From: Hahella sp. KA22
GTDB taxonomy: Bacteria; Pseudomonadota; Gammaproteobacteria; Pseudomonadales; Oleiphilaceae
DNA: 64,000 bases
Direction: 5' to 3'
NCBI RefSeq assembly: GCF_004135205.1
Contig: NZ_CP035490.1
Coordinates: forward strand, 4,321,644 to 4,385,643
Shown: in pieces, positions 18,151 through 27,088 of the stretch
Position numbering within the stretch: the stretch's first letter is position 1
How the letters are laid out: each line of letters opens with the position of its first letter
Notes under the pieces: generated by a model
Told to the model about the DNA's origin: nothing
Database searches by the model: none
Seen by the model: only the letters and a program-made list of their open reading frames with translations
Position numbers and translations under genes: made by a program

Positions 18151-18449
18151 GAAAAGCCCTGCTAATACTGTCAGTACTAACAATGATCACAGGATGTAAC
18201 ACTGAAATGAAACCAATAGATAAGCAGAGTTTGGAAGCTAAACTCGAAGATAGCATCAATAATTCAGCGGAGTCCTGGTGGTATGCTGGAACCAAAGATG
18301 GCAAGCATGTAATCGCCATAAAGAGGCCCATGTCAGAAGAGCTATTTGCTATAGACTCTCAAAGCCTTGAAATTACAATTCCCGAGTTCGCCTTCACCAG
18401 TGACGAAGGCAGTTGGGTGAACATTAAGGCGACAGATTTTAAGTTCTAG
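18144..18449 (+). CDS. Small lipoprotein, candidate immunity partner
   Basis: 101 residues with a lipoprotein signal (VRKALLILSVLTMITGC, Cys near 18) and an acidic mature domain rich in Ser/Glu that ends in WVNIKATDFKF. The start overlaps the end of the preceding hydrolase gene, so translation is probably coupled. A small periplasmic lipoprotein paired with a signal-less cell-wall hydrolase fits an immunity role, but no family is recognised and this is inference. Confidence 0.65.
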   Translation: MVRKALLILSVLTMITGCNTEMKPIDKQSLEAKLEDSINNSAESWWYAGTKDGKHVIAIKRPMSEELFAIDSQSLEITIPEFAFTSDEGSWVNIKATDFKF

Positions 18450-18460
18450 GACTGGCCGTT

Positions 18461-18770
18461 TCAGGCCCAATCACACACAAATTCCCACTCCTTTTCAAAT
18501 CCTTGGGCGGTCAAATAACCACTGATGATCGTCATCAGCCTTTCCACCCAAAATGGGACGTTAGCATCGTAGAGTTTTCCTACTCTCGCCATCAGCAATG
18601 GACTGGTCCAGCATCCACCAGAAGAACTCTGCTGCTCCAGTTGCTTGCTCCGGCGCCACCACCGATGCGGCGCCTTGTGAAAGGCCGACGACAAAGGGGT
18701 CGCCGTATCGTTGGGCATAATGCTCCATGACTTTTTGAGCGGGTTCATCCCGACCACTGAAATCTATCAT
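18461..18770 (-). pseudogene. Frameshifted small hypothetical gene
   Basis: Two overlapping frames together make one 102-residue protein: MIDFSGRDEPAQKVMEHY...SIADGES in frame one, then KLYDANVPFWVERLMTII...FVCDWA in frame two. Removing one A from the AAAA run at 18575-18578 joins them exactly. As written, frame one stops at 18561. The start overlaps the end of the LprI-like gene upstream (18767), as in an operon. Either a real inactivating insertion or a sequencing error; the family is unknown. Confidence 0.6.
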
Positions 18771-19477
18771 TTCGCACCACTCAAAACCTGCAACGCTTTC
18801 GGCGACTCAATGGCGAAACGATCTTTTGCGATAGAGCCTCTGGCGCCACAGTAATAGGTACGGCAGGCGCCGTCGACATCCTCGAACACTAAAGATTCAT
18901 CTTCCAGATAAATGCGGAAAACACATTGTCCCACATCCAGGTCACGATATTCGTACACGCCGCTTTTCGCCTGCAATGCTTCACCTTCGACGTTACAACT
19001 GTGACCATTCGCGTGATTGGACTCGTAGGCGAACTGCAGCACGCCGCCATTATCGCTGTTGACCTCCAGATAGTCGGGAACCTGCGGCGCATCTACCTCG
19101 CCCACCAGTTGGCGCTCATATCTAGCGCGGAATAAGCCCTGCGCGCCGCTTAACTTGCCGAGCAGCTCAATGCGTCGCTCATAGGCGTTGCGCAGGCAGT
19201 CTACGTCTACACACAGGTTGCGCGTCTCTTTCAACCACAGTGTCTGGCTGAATTTTATCTCTTTACCGAACTGAGACTCTCTGGCCTGCTTGTATGCGGC
19301 GGCCAGCTGCTCGTCCAAGTTAGACAGGTTTTCGTCTTCGCATATCAGCGTTTCAACGCTGGACGAAGCTTGAGCGCAATCAAAACTGGCCGCGGCGCAT
19401 ATCGCGCCGTCAAAACACAGGAACGCTGCGCCGACGGATACAAGTCCAGTCCTGCGTAGCTTAGAAATCAATTTCAT
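18767..19477 (-). CDS. Exported protein with LprI-like (DUF1311) domain
   Basis: 236 residues. Signal peptide (LISKLRRTGLVSVGAAFLCF..., cleavage near CAAA), then an LprI/DUF1311 Cys-containing helical module: FDCAQASSSVETLICEDENLS, LDEQLAAAYKQA and LCVDVDCLRNAYERRI. The C-terminal half (about 120-236) has further Cys pairs and no recognised family. LprI-type domains occur in periplasmic proteins, some inhibiting lysozyme. The ATG at 19477 lies inside the upstream Nudix gene end; a TTG at 19510 would add residues before the signal. Confidence 0.78.
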   Translation of the reverse strand: MKLISKLRRTGLVSVGAAFLCFDGAICAAASFDCAQASSSVETLICEDENLSNLDEQLAAAYKQARESQFGKEIKFSQTLWLKETRNLCVDVDCLRNAYERRIELLGKLSGAQGLFRARYERQLVGEVDAPQVPDYLEVNSDNGGVLQFAYESNHANGHSCNVEGEALQAKSGVYEYRDLDVGQCVFRIYLEDESLVFEDVDGACRTYYCGARGSIAKDRFAIESPKALQVLSGAK

Positions 19478-19988
19478 GTAAGCTGAATTTACCTTTATCC
19501 AAATCTTCAAAAAACCGCATCAGTCCATATTTTACGGTATAGAAGCCCACCTCATCCCAAGGCAGATCATCTTTATTAAACAATTGCGTCTCGGAGGTCT
19601 CAGGACCATGAGGGCCGGTATCCTTCAACTCCGCCAGATACAGCATATACACCTGATTGGCGTGCGGCAGATTGGCCACCAGAAACAGATCCTGCATCGC
19701 CACGATAGCGCCGGATTCCTCCATGGTCTCCCGTTTTGCAGCGTCCCGGGTGCTCTCACCATTCTCCATAAATCCCGCCGGTACAGTCCACATTCCCAAC
19801 CGCGGCTCAATAGCCCGCTTGCATAACAGTACTTTGTCGCCCTGGTACACCAGACAACCGGTTACAACTTTTGGATTCTGATAATGAATATAACCGCACT
19901 GACCGCAGATATGACGGGGATGACTATCGCCGATGGGAGTGGCCAGACTGACGGAGCATCCGCATTGATTGCAGTACTTAATCTCCAC
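19461..19988 (-). CDS. Nudix hydrolase with N-terminal zinc ribbon
   Basis: 175 residues. A zinc ribbon (CNQCGCSV ... HICGQCG) precedes a Nudix domain whose box is complete: GFMENGESTRDAAKRETMEESG matches G-x5-E-x7-RE-x2-EE-x-G. The ribbon plus Nudix arrangement resembles NudC-type NADH pyrophosphatases and ADP-ribose pyrophosphatases, but the N-terminal NudC domain is absent, so the substrate is open. It overlaps the next gene by 17 bases, suggesting an operon through 18461. Confidence 0.9.
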   Translation of the reverse strand: MEIKYCNQCGCSVSLATPIGDSHPRHICGQCGYIHYQNPKVVTGCLVYQGDKVLLCKRAIEPRLGMWTVPAGFMENGESTRDAAKRETMEESGAIVAMQDLFLVANLPHANQVYMLYLAELKDTGPHGPETSETQLFNKDDLPWDEVGFYTVKYGLMRFFEDLDKGKFSLHEIDF

Positions 19989-20218
19989 TGAACTACACCT
20001 CTCATGATGAGTATTAAGTCGCTTGAGACTGACTGGAATTCAACCAAAAATCAATCTCGGCAAGTATTCACACTCTCTCTGCGGCCGGCATTGTAGCGGG
20101 TGGCGAACTGGCAAGCCCGTAGTTTAAATATATGGGTTTGGGGGATTTGATTACGTTGTTTGATCTTTCCTGATCTACCTCAGCCATTGCTTTGGTCTCG
20201 CTCGAACGTCTTCCCAAC

Positions 20219-20581
20219 TTAGATTACGTCCCTCCCCATACGCAGACGACAAACCCCGTAAACGCCATAGACACATACGACGCCTATCAGAGGCGCAAGA
20301 AGTACTTTCGGATTTGAAAAATCAGTTTGGACCCATTTAGTAACGATGGGAATTGCGAGCACGGCAAATACGGAAATGCCTAATATGTGTACAGACACTG
20401 GCGTTCGTGAGTTTTTAAAATACTTCATTCTGCGCAGTAAACTACTGGCGCTAATGGCGAACATTCCCCAAAACACAAATATCAGACCTAAATAAGTCGC
20501 TTCCCTGGTGCTGTGAAGTCCAAAAACCGCCCCCGCTACTCCCAATACACTTATGACAACAAAAAATACCGCTAAATACAT
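20219..20581 (-). CDS. Small integral membrane protein
   Basis: 120 residues with four predicted hydrophobic helices (about 2-22, 29-48, 65-83, 95-112) separated by short basic loops such as RRMKYFKNSRTP. I recognise no family or function. It stands alone between the Nudix and cytochrome genes. Confidence 0.65.
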   Translation of the reverse strand: MYLAVFFVVISVLGVAGAVFGLHSTREATYLGLIFVFWGMFAISASSLLRRMKYFKNSRTPVSVHILGISVFAVLAIPIVTKWVQTDFSNPKVLLAPLIGVVCVYGVYGVCRLRMGRDVI

Positions 20582-20730
20582 GTGCTACCGACCCACTTTC
20601 CCTTATCACTGTCTTCCAATTCAGCCGTAGCGTTTCCAGTTCAATACTTCACCGCGCCAAGCTGCTATGGGGGCGGCATTGTAGCGATTAGCGGCGTCAT
20701 AGTCCTGCTGTTTATAAGAATTCCTGAGAC

Positions 20731-21159
20731 CTAATTACGGTCGTCGATTTCTCTCCATTGCTGGTAGATATCGTCCGGCCACAGGCTTTGGAAATAGGCG
20801 ACTAACGCCAGCTTCTGCTCCTTATTGAACTTGTCGCCAAAGGCCGGCATTACACCTCCTACCGGCGCACCGCCATTTTCGATCGTCGCTAACAGGGTTT
20901 CCATGGGATGATGCCACGCATGCGCCGTTCCGTTCAGCGGTGGGGGCGGATAATGTCCATTGGCGTCCGGCTTCTTCCAATTCTCCGCCAGCCCTTGGGC
21001 GCGACGCCCATGACACATGCCGCAATTCGCTTCAAACAACGTTTTTCCTGCTTCCGCCTGAGCTTTGGTGTACCAACGGCCGGTGTCTGTTTGGGTTTCT
21101 GAGCAAGCGATTAGTAACAACAAGGCTAACAGGCTGACGACTTTTATTGCTTTTCTCAT
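20731..21159 (-). CDS. c-type cytochrome lipoprotein
   Basis: 142 residues with a lipoprotein signal (lipobox LLIAC) and one haem-binding CGMCH motif. The sixth ligand is probably the Met in GGVMPAFGDKF; the C-terminal helix LALVAYFQSLWPDDI is typical of class I cytochrome c. The haem domain is the right size for a single mono-haem cytochrome, likely an electron carrier anchored to the outer leaflet of the inner membrane or to the outer membrane. GGGGGA lies just before ATG 21159, so the ATG at 21171 is rejected. Confidence 0.88.
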   Translation of the reverse strand: MRKAIKVVSLLALLLLIACSETQTDTGRWYTKAQAEAGKTLFEANCGMCHGRRAQGLAENWKKPDANGHYPPPPLNGTAHAWHHPMETLLATIENGGAPVGGVMPAFGDKFNKEQKLALVAYFQSLWPDDIYQQWREIDDRN

Positions 21160-21225
21160 ACTTTCCCCCATCGCGCCATTGATAGAGCCCCGTGCTCAAT
21201 TTTTATAAACGGCCAACTCACAACC

Positions 21226-21636
21226 TCATCTCTTCGCATAAACCTGCAAGGCGGAGATATAAGCCGTCTTGTCGAAGTAGAAAGGGCCGGTTCTTTTCAT
21301 CCAGTCATTCTGGCTAAAGCCTTGTCCCGGGTCTGACTCCCATCCAATGTCGCTCCATTTTATTTGGTCGCCCAGATCCTTCACCTTTACCGTTACTGCG
21401 CCACAGCCCAAGTCCGCACAACAACCGCACAAATAGAGGGGAACGCGTCCTGACGCCAGACATGAAGGCATTCTTAGTAGTAGCTGCTTCGCATAATCAA
21501 GGTCAACTTCAATAGCGCTGAAGCCGTCATTTATCCCTAGATGTTTCGCCAATCTGATATTGCCGATCTTGTAGTCAGCAAAGGACCGGGCCTTGTCTCT
21601 AGAATTTGGAGCGCTGTATATTTCCAATGTGTGCAT
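21226..21636 (-). CDS. Hypothetical protein with Cys cluster
   Basis: 136 residues, soluble, starting MHTLEIYSAPNSRDKARSF. A striking CGCCADLGCGA motif (about residues 70-80) is followed by VTVKVKDLG and IKWSDIGWESD. I do not know the function; the Cys cluster could bind metal. It is transcribed alone or with the cytochrome gene downstream. Confidence 0.68.
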   Translation of the reverse strand: MHTLEIYSAPNSRDKARSFADYKIGNIRLAKHLGINDGFSAIEVDLDYAKQLLLRMPSCLASGRVPLYLCGCCADLGCGAVTVKVKDLGDQIKWSDIGWESDPGQGFSQNDWMKRTGPFYFDKTAYISALQVYAKR

Positions 21637-21747
21637 GATAGGTTAGACGCATTAGCTTGCTTTAAAAAACGGCTTTCAGCTTATCATCTTTCACTAAGGC
21701 AGGCTCATAGCAAACGCGCATCCTTGCGCCATATCGCGAGGGCGGCC

Positions 21748-22224
21748 CTACTTCACCGTCACATCGCCGTGCATGCCCGCTTCATAGTGGCCCGGTAAGT
21801 TGCAGGCCATTTCGAAAGTTCCCGCGCTGGCGAAAGTCCAGACGATTTCGCGGCTTTCGCCGGGCTCCAGGGAGACGGAGGCTCCGTCGTCGTGCTTCAT
21901 GTCCGGCATGGCGCGCATCATTTCGCCATGGGCGCGATGCTCCTCTTCCGTGCCCAGGGAGAATTCATGGCGCACTTGTCCCATGTTGGTAATCACCAGT
22001 TTCACGGTTTCTCCCGCTTTGACTTCAATAGCTCCCGGCTCGAACTTCATGGCGTCGGTGGCTTTTATCTCGATAGTGCGGCTCACCTTGGCGGCGTCGC
22101 CAGGAGCGCCGGCTGGAGAACCTTTTGACTCGTGATGGTGGGAGTGGTCATGGCCGCCTGACGCGGCGACCGTCATACTGGCGCCCATCAACAGAGCGCC
22201 GAACATCCAGTTTTTTACTGACAT
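21748..22224 (-). CDS. Cupredoxin-like periplasmic copper-binding protein
   Basis: 158 residues. Signal peptide, then a His-rich segment (GGHDHSHHHESKG), then a cupredoxin domain (about 50-158) with the type I copper ligands: His in GQVRHEFSLG, Cys in MACNLPGHYEAGMHG, plus His and Met of the same loop. The frame is open upstream to 22740 but that part reads antisense to the efflux pump, so ATG 22224 is used. It follows cusA by 96 bases and completes the copper cluster, probably buffering or oxidising Cu in the periplasm. Confidence 0.88.
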   Translation of the reverse strand: MSVKNWMFGALLMGASMTVAASGGHDHSHHHESKGSPAGAPGDAAKVSRTIEIKATDAMKFEPGAIEVKAGETVKLVITNMGQVRHEFSLGTEEEHRAHGEMMRAMPDMKHDDGASVSLEPGESREIVWTFASAGTFEMACNLPGHYEAGMHGDVTVK

Positions 22225-22319
22225 CTTTTTCTCTTCTTGCTTCGTTTTACTTAAGGTTTTGTTCAAAGTATTAATCGATCCAGTCGTCCCTGCGGACATG
22301 ACATCAGGGATGTTAAGAC

Positions 22320-25300
22320 TCATACAGATCTTCCCGTCGGCAGCCCGGTTCGCTTCCATAGAAAATACAACGCCGGTATCACCAACAGCGCGAGCGCCAA
22401 TGTGCTCAGCATACCGCCGATCATGGGGCCCGCGATGCGCTGCATGACTTCTGAGCCCGTCCCTTCGCCAAGCATGATGGGCACCAGTCCCACCACAATC
22501 GCCGCAACGGTCATCATAATCGGCCTGACGCGCATGCCCGCACCCTGCATCACTGCGTTCAGCAGATCCTCGCGATTCAACGCCCGTCCCTCTTCCACCG
22601 CCTTCTCCCGCATGGCGGAGAAAGACTGATTCAAATACACCAGCATCAACACGCCAATCTCCACCGCCACGCCAGCCAGGGCGATAAATCCAACACCGAC
22701 GGCCACGGACAGGTTGTAATTGAGCAGGTACAACAGCCATACGCCGCCTACCAGCGCAAACGGCAGCGTGCCCATAATGATCAATACTTCAATGAAATTG
22801 CGGAAGTTCATGTACAGCAACACCACGATGATCATCAACGTCAGCGGAACCACCAGCGTCAGCTTTTCCTTGGCTCGCAGCATATACTCGTACTGGCCCG
22901 ACCAAGCAATGGAATAACCCGGAGGTACTTCCACCTGCTCCGCCACGACCTTCTGCGCCTCGGCCACGTAGGAACCAAGATCACGACCTTCAATGTCCAC
23001 CAGGGTCCAGCCGTTAAGGCGGGCGTTCTCACTCTTGATTGCAGGGGGGCCGTCATCGATATAAATATCCGCCACATCCGCGAGAGCGATACGTTGCCCT
23101 GACGCAGTGACGACCGGCAGCAGCTTCAACTGCTCAACGGAATCCCGATAGGCCTGCGGATAACGAATATTTACGGGAAAACGCTCCAGCCCTTCCACCG
23201 TTTCCGTCACATTCATGCCTCCCACCGCCGCGCTGGTGACATCCTGAATGTCCGCCACCGACAAGCCATAACGCGCAGCGTCGGCGCGACGGATATCCAC
23301 TTTCACATAGCGGCCGCCCGCCACTCTTTCTGAGTACACGGATGCGGTTCCCGACACCTTTGGCAACACCTGCTCCAGGCGCTTGCCTATCTTCTCTATT
23401 TCCTTCAGATCCGGGCCGGAAACTTTCACGCCTACCGGAGTTTTGATGCCCGTAGACAACATATCGATGCGCGTCTTGATCGGCATCACCCAGGCATTGG
23501 TAAGGCCGGGCAATTTCACCAGTTTATCCAGTTCTTTACGCAGACTATCCGGCGTCATGCCCGCCCGCCATTCTTCCCGCGGCTTGAGCTGGATAAAGGT
23601 CTCGATCATGGTGAGCGGCGCGGGGTCCGTGGCGGTGTCCGCCCGACCGATCTTGCCGAACACGGAAACCACTTCAGGCACAGTGCGAATAAGCTTGTCC
23701 GTGCGCTGCAGCACTTCCCTCGCCTCTTCGATGGACACGCCAGCGTAGGTGGTGGGCATGTACATCAGGTCGCCCTCATCCAGCGGCGGCATGAATTCCG
23801 CTCCGAGCTTGTTCACCGGCCACAGCCCCACCGCCAGGATGACGACGCTGAACAAAATCACCAGCAACGGATGTTTCAGCACGCCTTTGATCACCGGACG
23901 ATACATCGCCGTCAGCAGACGATTGAGGGGATTTTTATGCTCAGGCGTCACCTTGCCACGGATAAAATACCCCATCAGCACAGGAACCAGAGTGATCGCC
24001 AGTCCGGCCGCCGCCGCCATGGCGTAGGTTTTGGTGAACGCCAGGGGGGCGAACAACTTGCCCTCTTGCGCCTCCAGCGTAAACACCGGCAGGAAGCTCA
24101 TAGTGATGATCAACAGGGAAAAGAACAGCGGCGGCCCCACTTCCGACGCTGCGTCCGCAATGACTCGCCAGCGGTTTTCAGCGGTCAACGGCGTGCGCTC
24201 CATGTGTTTGTGCACGTTCTCCACCATGACAATAGCGCCGTCCACCATAGCGCCAATGGCGATGGCGATACCGCCCAGGGACATAATGTTGGCATTGATG
24301 CCCTGGTGCTGCATGACGATAAAGGCCACCAGTATCCCGATAGGCAGACTGACGATGATCACCAGAGACGAGCGCAGGTGGAACAGGAACACCGCACAGA
24401 TCAGCGTCACCACGATAAACTCTTCCAGCAGTTTCTCGTACAGGTTGTGCACCGCTCTTTCGATCAGGTGGGAGCGATCATAGGTGGGAATGACTTCCAC
24501 GCCATCAGGCAGGCCTTTCTTGAGTTCTTCCAGTCGCTCTTTGACCCCTTCTATGGTCTTTTGCGCGTTCTCACCGAAACGCATGACGATCACGCCGCCG
24601 ACCACTTCACCTTCGCCGTCCAGCTCGGCAATTCCTCGACGCATCTGTGGGCCGATAACGATATCCGCCACGCCCTCCAGCAATAGCGGCGTGCCGTTGA
24701 CATTCAGGCCCAGGGGAATCTTTTTCAGCTCATCGATACCCTGGATATAGCCGGTCACCCGCACCATGTACTCTGCTTCCGCCATCTCAATGACCGAGGC
24801 GCCGCTCTCCCGGTTGCCCTTCTGGATGGCGGTCTTGATATGAGCCAGCGGCACGCCGTATGCGCGCAGGCGATTCGGGTCCACTTGCACCTGGTACTGT
24901 TTCACCATGCCGCCGACGGTCGCCACTTCCGACACGCCGGGCACTGTTTGCAGCTCGAATTTCAGGAACCAGTCCTGAATCGCGCGTAATTGTCCGATGT
25001 CGTGACCGCCGCTCCGATCCGTCAAAGCGTAGGCGTAAACCCAGCCCACCCCGGTGGCGTCCGGCCCCAATTGCGGTTTGGCGGCGGAAGGCAGTTGTCC
25101 CGATACCTGACTCAGGTATTCCAGTACCCGCGAGCGCGCCCAGTACAAGTCGGTTCCGTCTTTAAATATCACGTAGACATAGGAGTCCCCGAAGAACGAA
25201 AAGCCGCGCACGGTCTGCGCTCCCGGCACTGACAGCATGGCGGTGGTCAGCGGATAGGTCACCTGATCCTGCACCACCTGCGGCGCCTGCCCCGGATAGG

Positions 25301-25454
25301 AGGTCTTGATGATGACCTGCACGTCGGACAGATCGGGAATAGCGTCGATGGGGGTGTTGCGCAGGGAATGCCAGCCCCAGCCCACCAAAATAAAAGTCGC
25401 CAGCAATACGAAGAAACGGTTGACGACCGACCAGCGTATGATGGCGGCGATCAT
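22320..25454 (-). CDS. cusA: Cu(I)/Ag(I) efflux RND transporter, inner-membrane pump
   Basis: 1044 residues, normal for heavy-metal RND pumps. Hallmarks: N-terminal FFVLLATFILVGWGWHSL helix, DLSDVQVII, the TM4 region GAMVDGAIVMVENVHKH with charged relay residues, and the C-terminal helices. The Met pairs used by CusA for Cu(I)/Ag(I) are visible in PAPLTMIETF and WVMPIKTRIDMLSTGI, favouring Cu/Ag over the Czc type. It forms the CusCBA tripartite complex with the two upstream genes and overlaps cusB by 4 bases (ATGA). Confidence 0.94.
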   Translation of the reverse strand: MIAAIIRWSVVNRFFVLLATFILVGWGWHSLRNTPIDAIPDLSDVQVIIKTSYPGQAPQVVQDQVTYPLTTAMLSVPGAQTVRGFSFFGDSYVYVIFKDGTDLYWARSRVLEYLSQVSGQLPSAAKPQLGPDATGVGWVYAYALTDRSGGHDIGQLRAIQDWFLKFELQTVPGVSEVATVGGMVKQYQVQVDPNRLRAYGVPLAHIKTAIQKGNRESGASVIEMAEAEYMVRVTGYIQGIDELKKIPLGLNVNGTPLLLEGVADIVIGPQMRRGIAELDGEGEVVGGVIVMRFGENAQKTIEGVKERLEELKKGLPDGVEVIPTYDRSHLIERAVHNLYEKLLEEFIVVTLICAVFLFHLRSSLVIIVSLPIGILVAFIVMQHQGINANIMSLGGIAIAIGAMVDGAIVMVENVHKHMERTPLTAENRWRVIADAASEVGPPLFFSLLIITMSFLPVFTLEAQEGKLFAPLAFTKTYAMAAAAGLAITLVPVLMGYFIRGKVTPEHKNPLNRLLTAMYRPVIKGVLKHPLLVILFSVVILAVGLWPVNKLGAEFMPPLDEGDLMYMPTTYAGVSIEEAREVLQRTDKLIRTVPEVVSVFGKIGRADTATDPAPLTMIETFIQLKPREEWRAGMTPDSLRKELDKLVKLPGLTNAWVMPIKTRIDMLSTGIKTPVGVKVSGPDLKEIEKIGKRLEQVLPKVSGTASVYSERVAGGRYVKVDIRRADAARYGLSVADIQDVTSAAVGGMNVTETVEGLERFPVNIRYPQAYRDSVEQLKLLPVVTASGQRIALADVADIYIDDGPPAIKSENARLNGWTLVDIEGRDLGSYVAEAQKVVAEQVEVPPGYSIAWSGQYEYMLRAKEKLTLVVPLTLMIIVVLLYMNFRNFIEVLIIMGTLPFALVGGVWLLYLLNYNLSVAVGVGFIALAGVAVEIGVLMLVYLNQSFSAMREKAVEEGRALNREDLLNAVMQGAGMRVRPIMMTVAAIVVGLVPIMLGEGTGSEVMQRIAGPMIGGMLSTLALALLVIPALYFLWKRTGLPTGRSV

Positions 25455-27085
25455 TGCGCGCCCTCCGCCGGCATGGCGCCATCATGATCCATGTCGTGAT
25501 CCATCTGCATGTCCGCTTCCATTTCCGCTTGCATCTCAGCGTCCTTGGCTGCGTCTTTTGTATTCATAGTCTTAGCGGTGGGAGCGGCGGCGATGATATC
25601 CAGCGCCGTCACCTGGAAGTCGGAAGGGCTGCTGCGGGTAATTTCAAAGCGCACGCGTTGACCGGGCGCGACATCATCCAGGGACAAACCGTCGACTGTC
25701 GTAAAGTCCATGTCCATGGAGGGCCAGTTCCACGCCTTCACCGGGTCGTGGGAGATATTCAGCATGCCGTGGCCCGCCATCACACTGTTGATGGTACCCG
25801 TCGCCCACACCGTACTTGGCGCTGCATTTTGTTGCGCGCTTTTCTTAGAGGATTCCAACGCCGCCAGCGCCACATCGACTTTGGACTCCGAATCGATCAG
25901 GAACTGTCCCGAGATCACCACTTGATCTCCCGCCTTGAGTCCTTCCAGCACTTGCACGCGATCATCCGCCTCCACGCCCAGTTTCACGAACGCGGGACGA
26001 TAGCGGCCGTCGCCTTCAGCCAATACCACGCGATCATGGCTGCCGGTGCGGATCACCGCTTCTCGGGGCAAAGACAATGCCTGCTCATCAATCTTAGCGC
26101 GCAGAGTGAGATTGGCGAACATATTCGGTTTCAATGTCAGGTCCGGGTTAGGAAACCGCACGCGCACCCGTAGAGTACGGGTTTTGGCGTCCAGCACCGG
26201 ATACAGATAATCCACTTTGCCTTCCCATGCGCGCCCCGGCGCCGCCGCAACCTGCATAGTCACCGGCTGCCCGGCTTTCACCCAGCCCGCCTGACGCTCA
26301 AATACCTCTGCGATCACCCACACCTGCTCCAAACCGCCGATAGACATCACCTCCGTGGCGGGTTTGATAAACATGCCTTCCCGCACCATCAGGCTGTCCA
26401 CCACCCCGCTCTGGTCCGCATAGACGCTGATGCGCTGATCCACGCTACGGCGTTTCTCCAGCCGGTTAACCTGAGAAGCGTTGAGGCCGAGCGCCAACAA
26501 GCGCTCGCTGGAAGCTTTGAGTAAAAGGCGATTATTGCTGCGAAGCGCCGCCAGATATTCCTCCTGCGCATTCACCAGCGCGGGAGAATAAATTTCATAG
26601 AGCTTTTGTCCCTTGCTGACCGGGTCGCCGCTGGACTTCACATTCAGCGCTTCAATCCAGCCCTCCACGCGACTGTGCACATGGGTCAGACGATCTTCAT
26701 CAAACGCTACATAACCTACCGTATGAATGGGCAACAGCAGTTCGCCCTTCTCGACTGGGGCGACGCGCACGCCCAGATTGTGCTCCACATTTGGACTGAT
26801 GGTGACGCCGCCATCATCGTTCTGGCCCTGAGCGTCTTCTTCATAGACCGGCACAAGATCCATGCCCATGGGAGACTTGCCGGGTTTGTCACGACGGTAG
26901 TTAGGGTCCATGGGCGCCACCCAGTACAATGGCTTCTTCTCGCCACCCGCCTCCGCAGAGGCCATGTCCATCTCACCCATCTCACCCATCTCACCCAATA
27001 GCCCAGTCATCGCGGGATGCCGACTGGCGAACCATCCGGCGACAAAGGCAACGATAATAAAAACTAAACTGATCACTAAACGCAT
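25451..27085 (-). CDS. cusB: Cu(I)/Ag(I) efflux membrane-fusion protein with fused CusF domain
   Basis: 544 residues. An N-terminal membrane anchor is followed by a short Gly-Glu-Met repeat and a heavy-metal-binding motif (YWVAPMDPNYRRDKPG ... PMGMDLVPVYEE). The periplasmic adaptor core (about 90-410) has barrel-sandwich and beta-barrel domains. A CusF-like domain (about 428-505) follows, with Cu-site residues in WNWPSMDMDF, then a Met/Asp/His-rich tail (MQMDHDMDHDGAM). In E. coli CusF is a separate protein, so this is a fusion. It links CusA to the outer-membrane channel. Confidence 0.93.
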   Translation of the reverse strand: MRLVISLVFIIVAFVAGWFASRHPAMTGLLGEMGEMGEMDMASAEAGGEKKPLYWVAPMDPNYRRDKPGKSPMGMDLVPVYEEDAQGQNDDGGVTISPNVEHNLGVRVAPVEKGELLLPIHTVGYVAFDEDRLTHVHSRVEGWIEALNVKSSGDPVSKGQKLYEIYSPALVNAQEEYLAALRSNNRLLLKASSERLLALGLNASQVNRLEKRRSVDQRISVYADQSGVVDSLMVREGMFIKPATEVMSIGGLEQVWVIAEVFERQAGWVKAGQPVTMQVAAAPGRAWEGKVDYLYPVLDAKTRTLRVRVRFPNPDLTLKPNMFANLTLRAKIDEQALSLPREAVIRTGSHDRVVLAEGDGRYRPAFVKLGVEADDRVQVLEGLKAGDQVVISGQFLIDSESKVDVALAALESSKKSAQQNAAPSTVWATGTINSVMAGHGMLNISHDPVKAWNWPSMDMDFTTVDGLSLDDVAPGQRVRFEITRSSPSDFQVTALDIIAAAPTAKTMNTKDAAKDAEMQAEMEADMQMDHDMDHDGAMPAEGAQ

Positions 27086-27088
27086 GGG

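Noticed and set aside
22225-22740. Upstream extension of the cupredoxin frame
   Set aside because: It lies within the cusA coding region in another frame and has no signal peptide; the true start is ATG 22224.
23871-24686. 271-codon plus-strand ORF opposite cusA
   Set aside because: Complete antisense to a well-conserved gene; His/Gln/Arg-rich composition typical of shadow frames.
25454-26173. 239-codon plus-strand ORF opposite cusB
   Set aside because: Antisense shadow of cusB, no motif.
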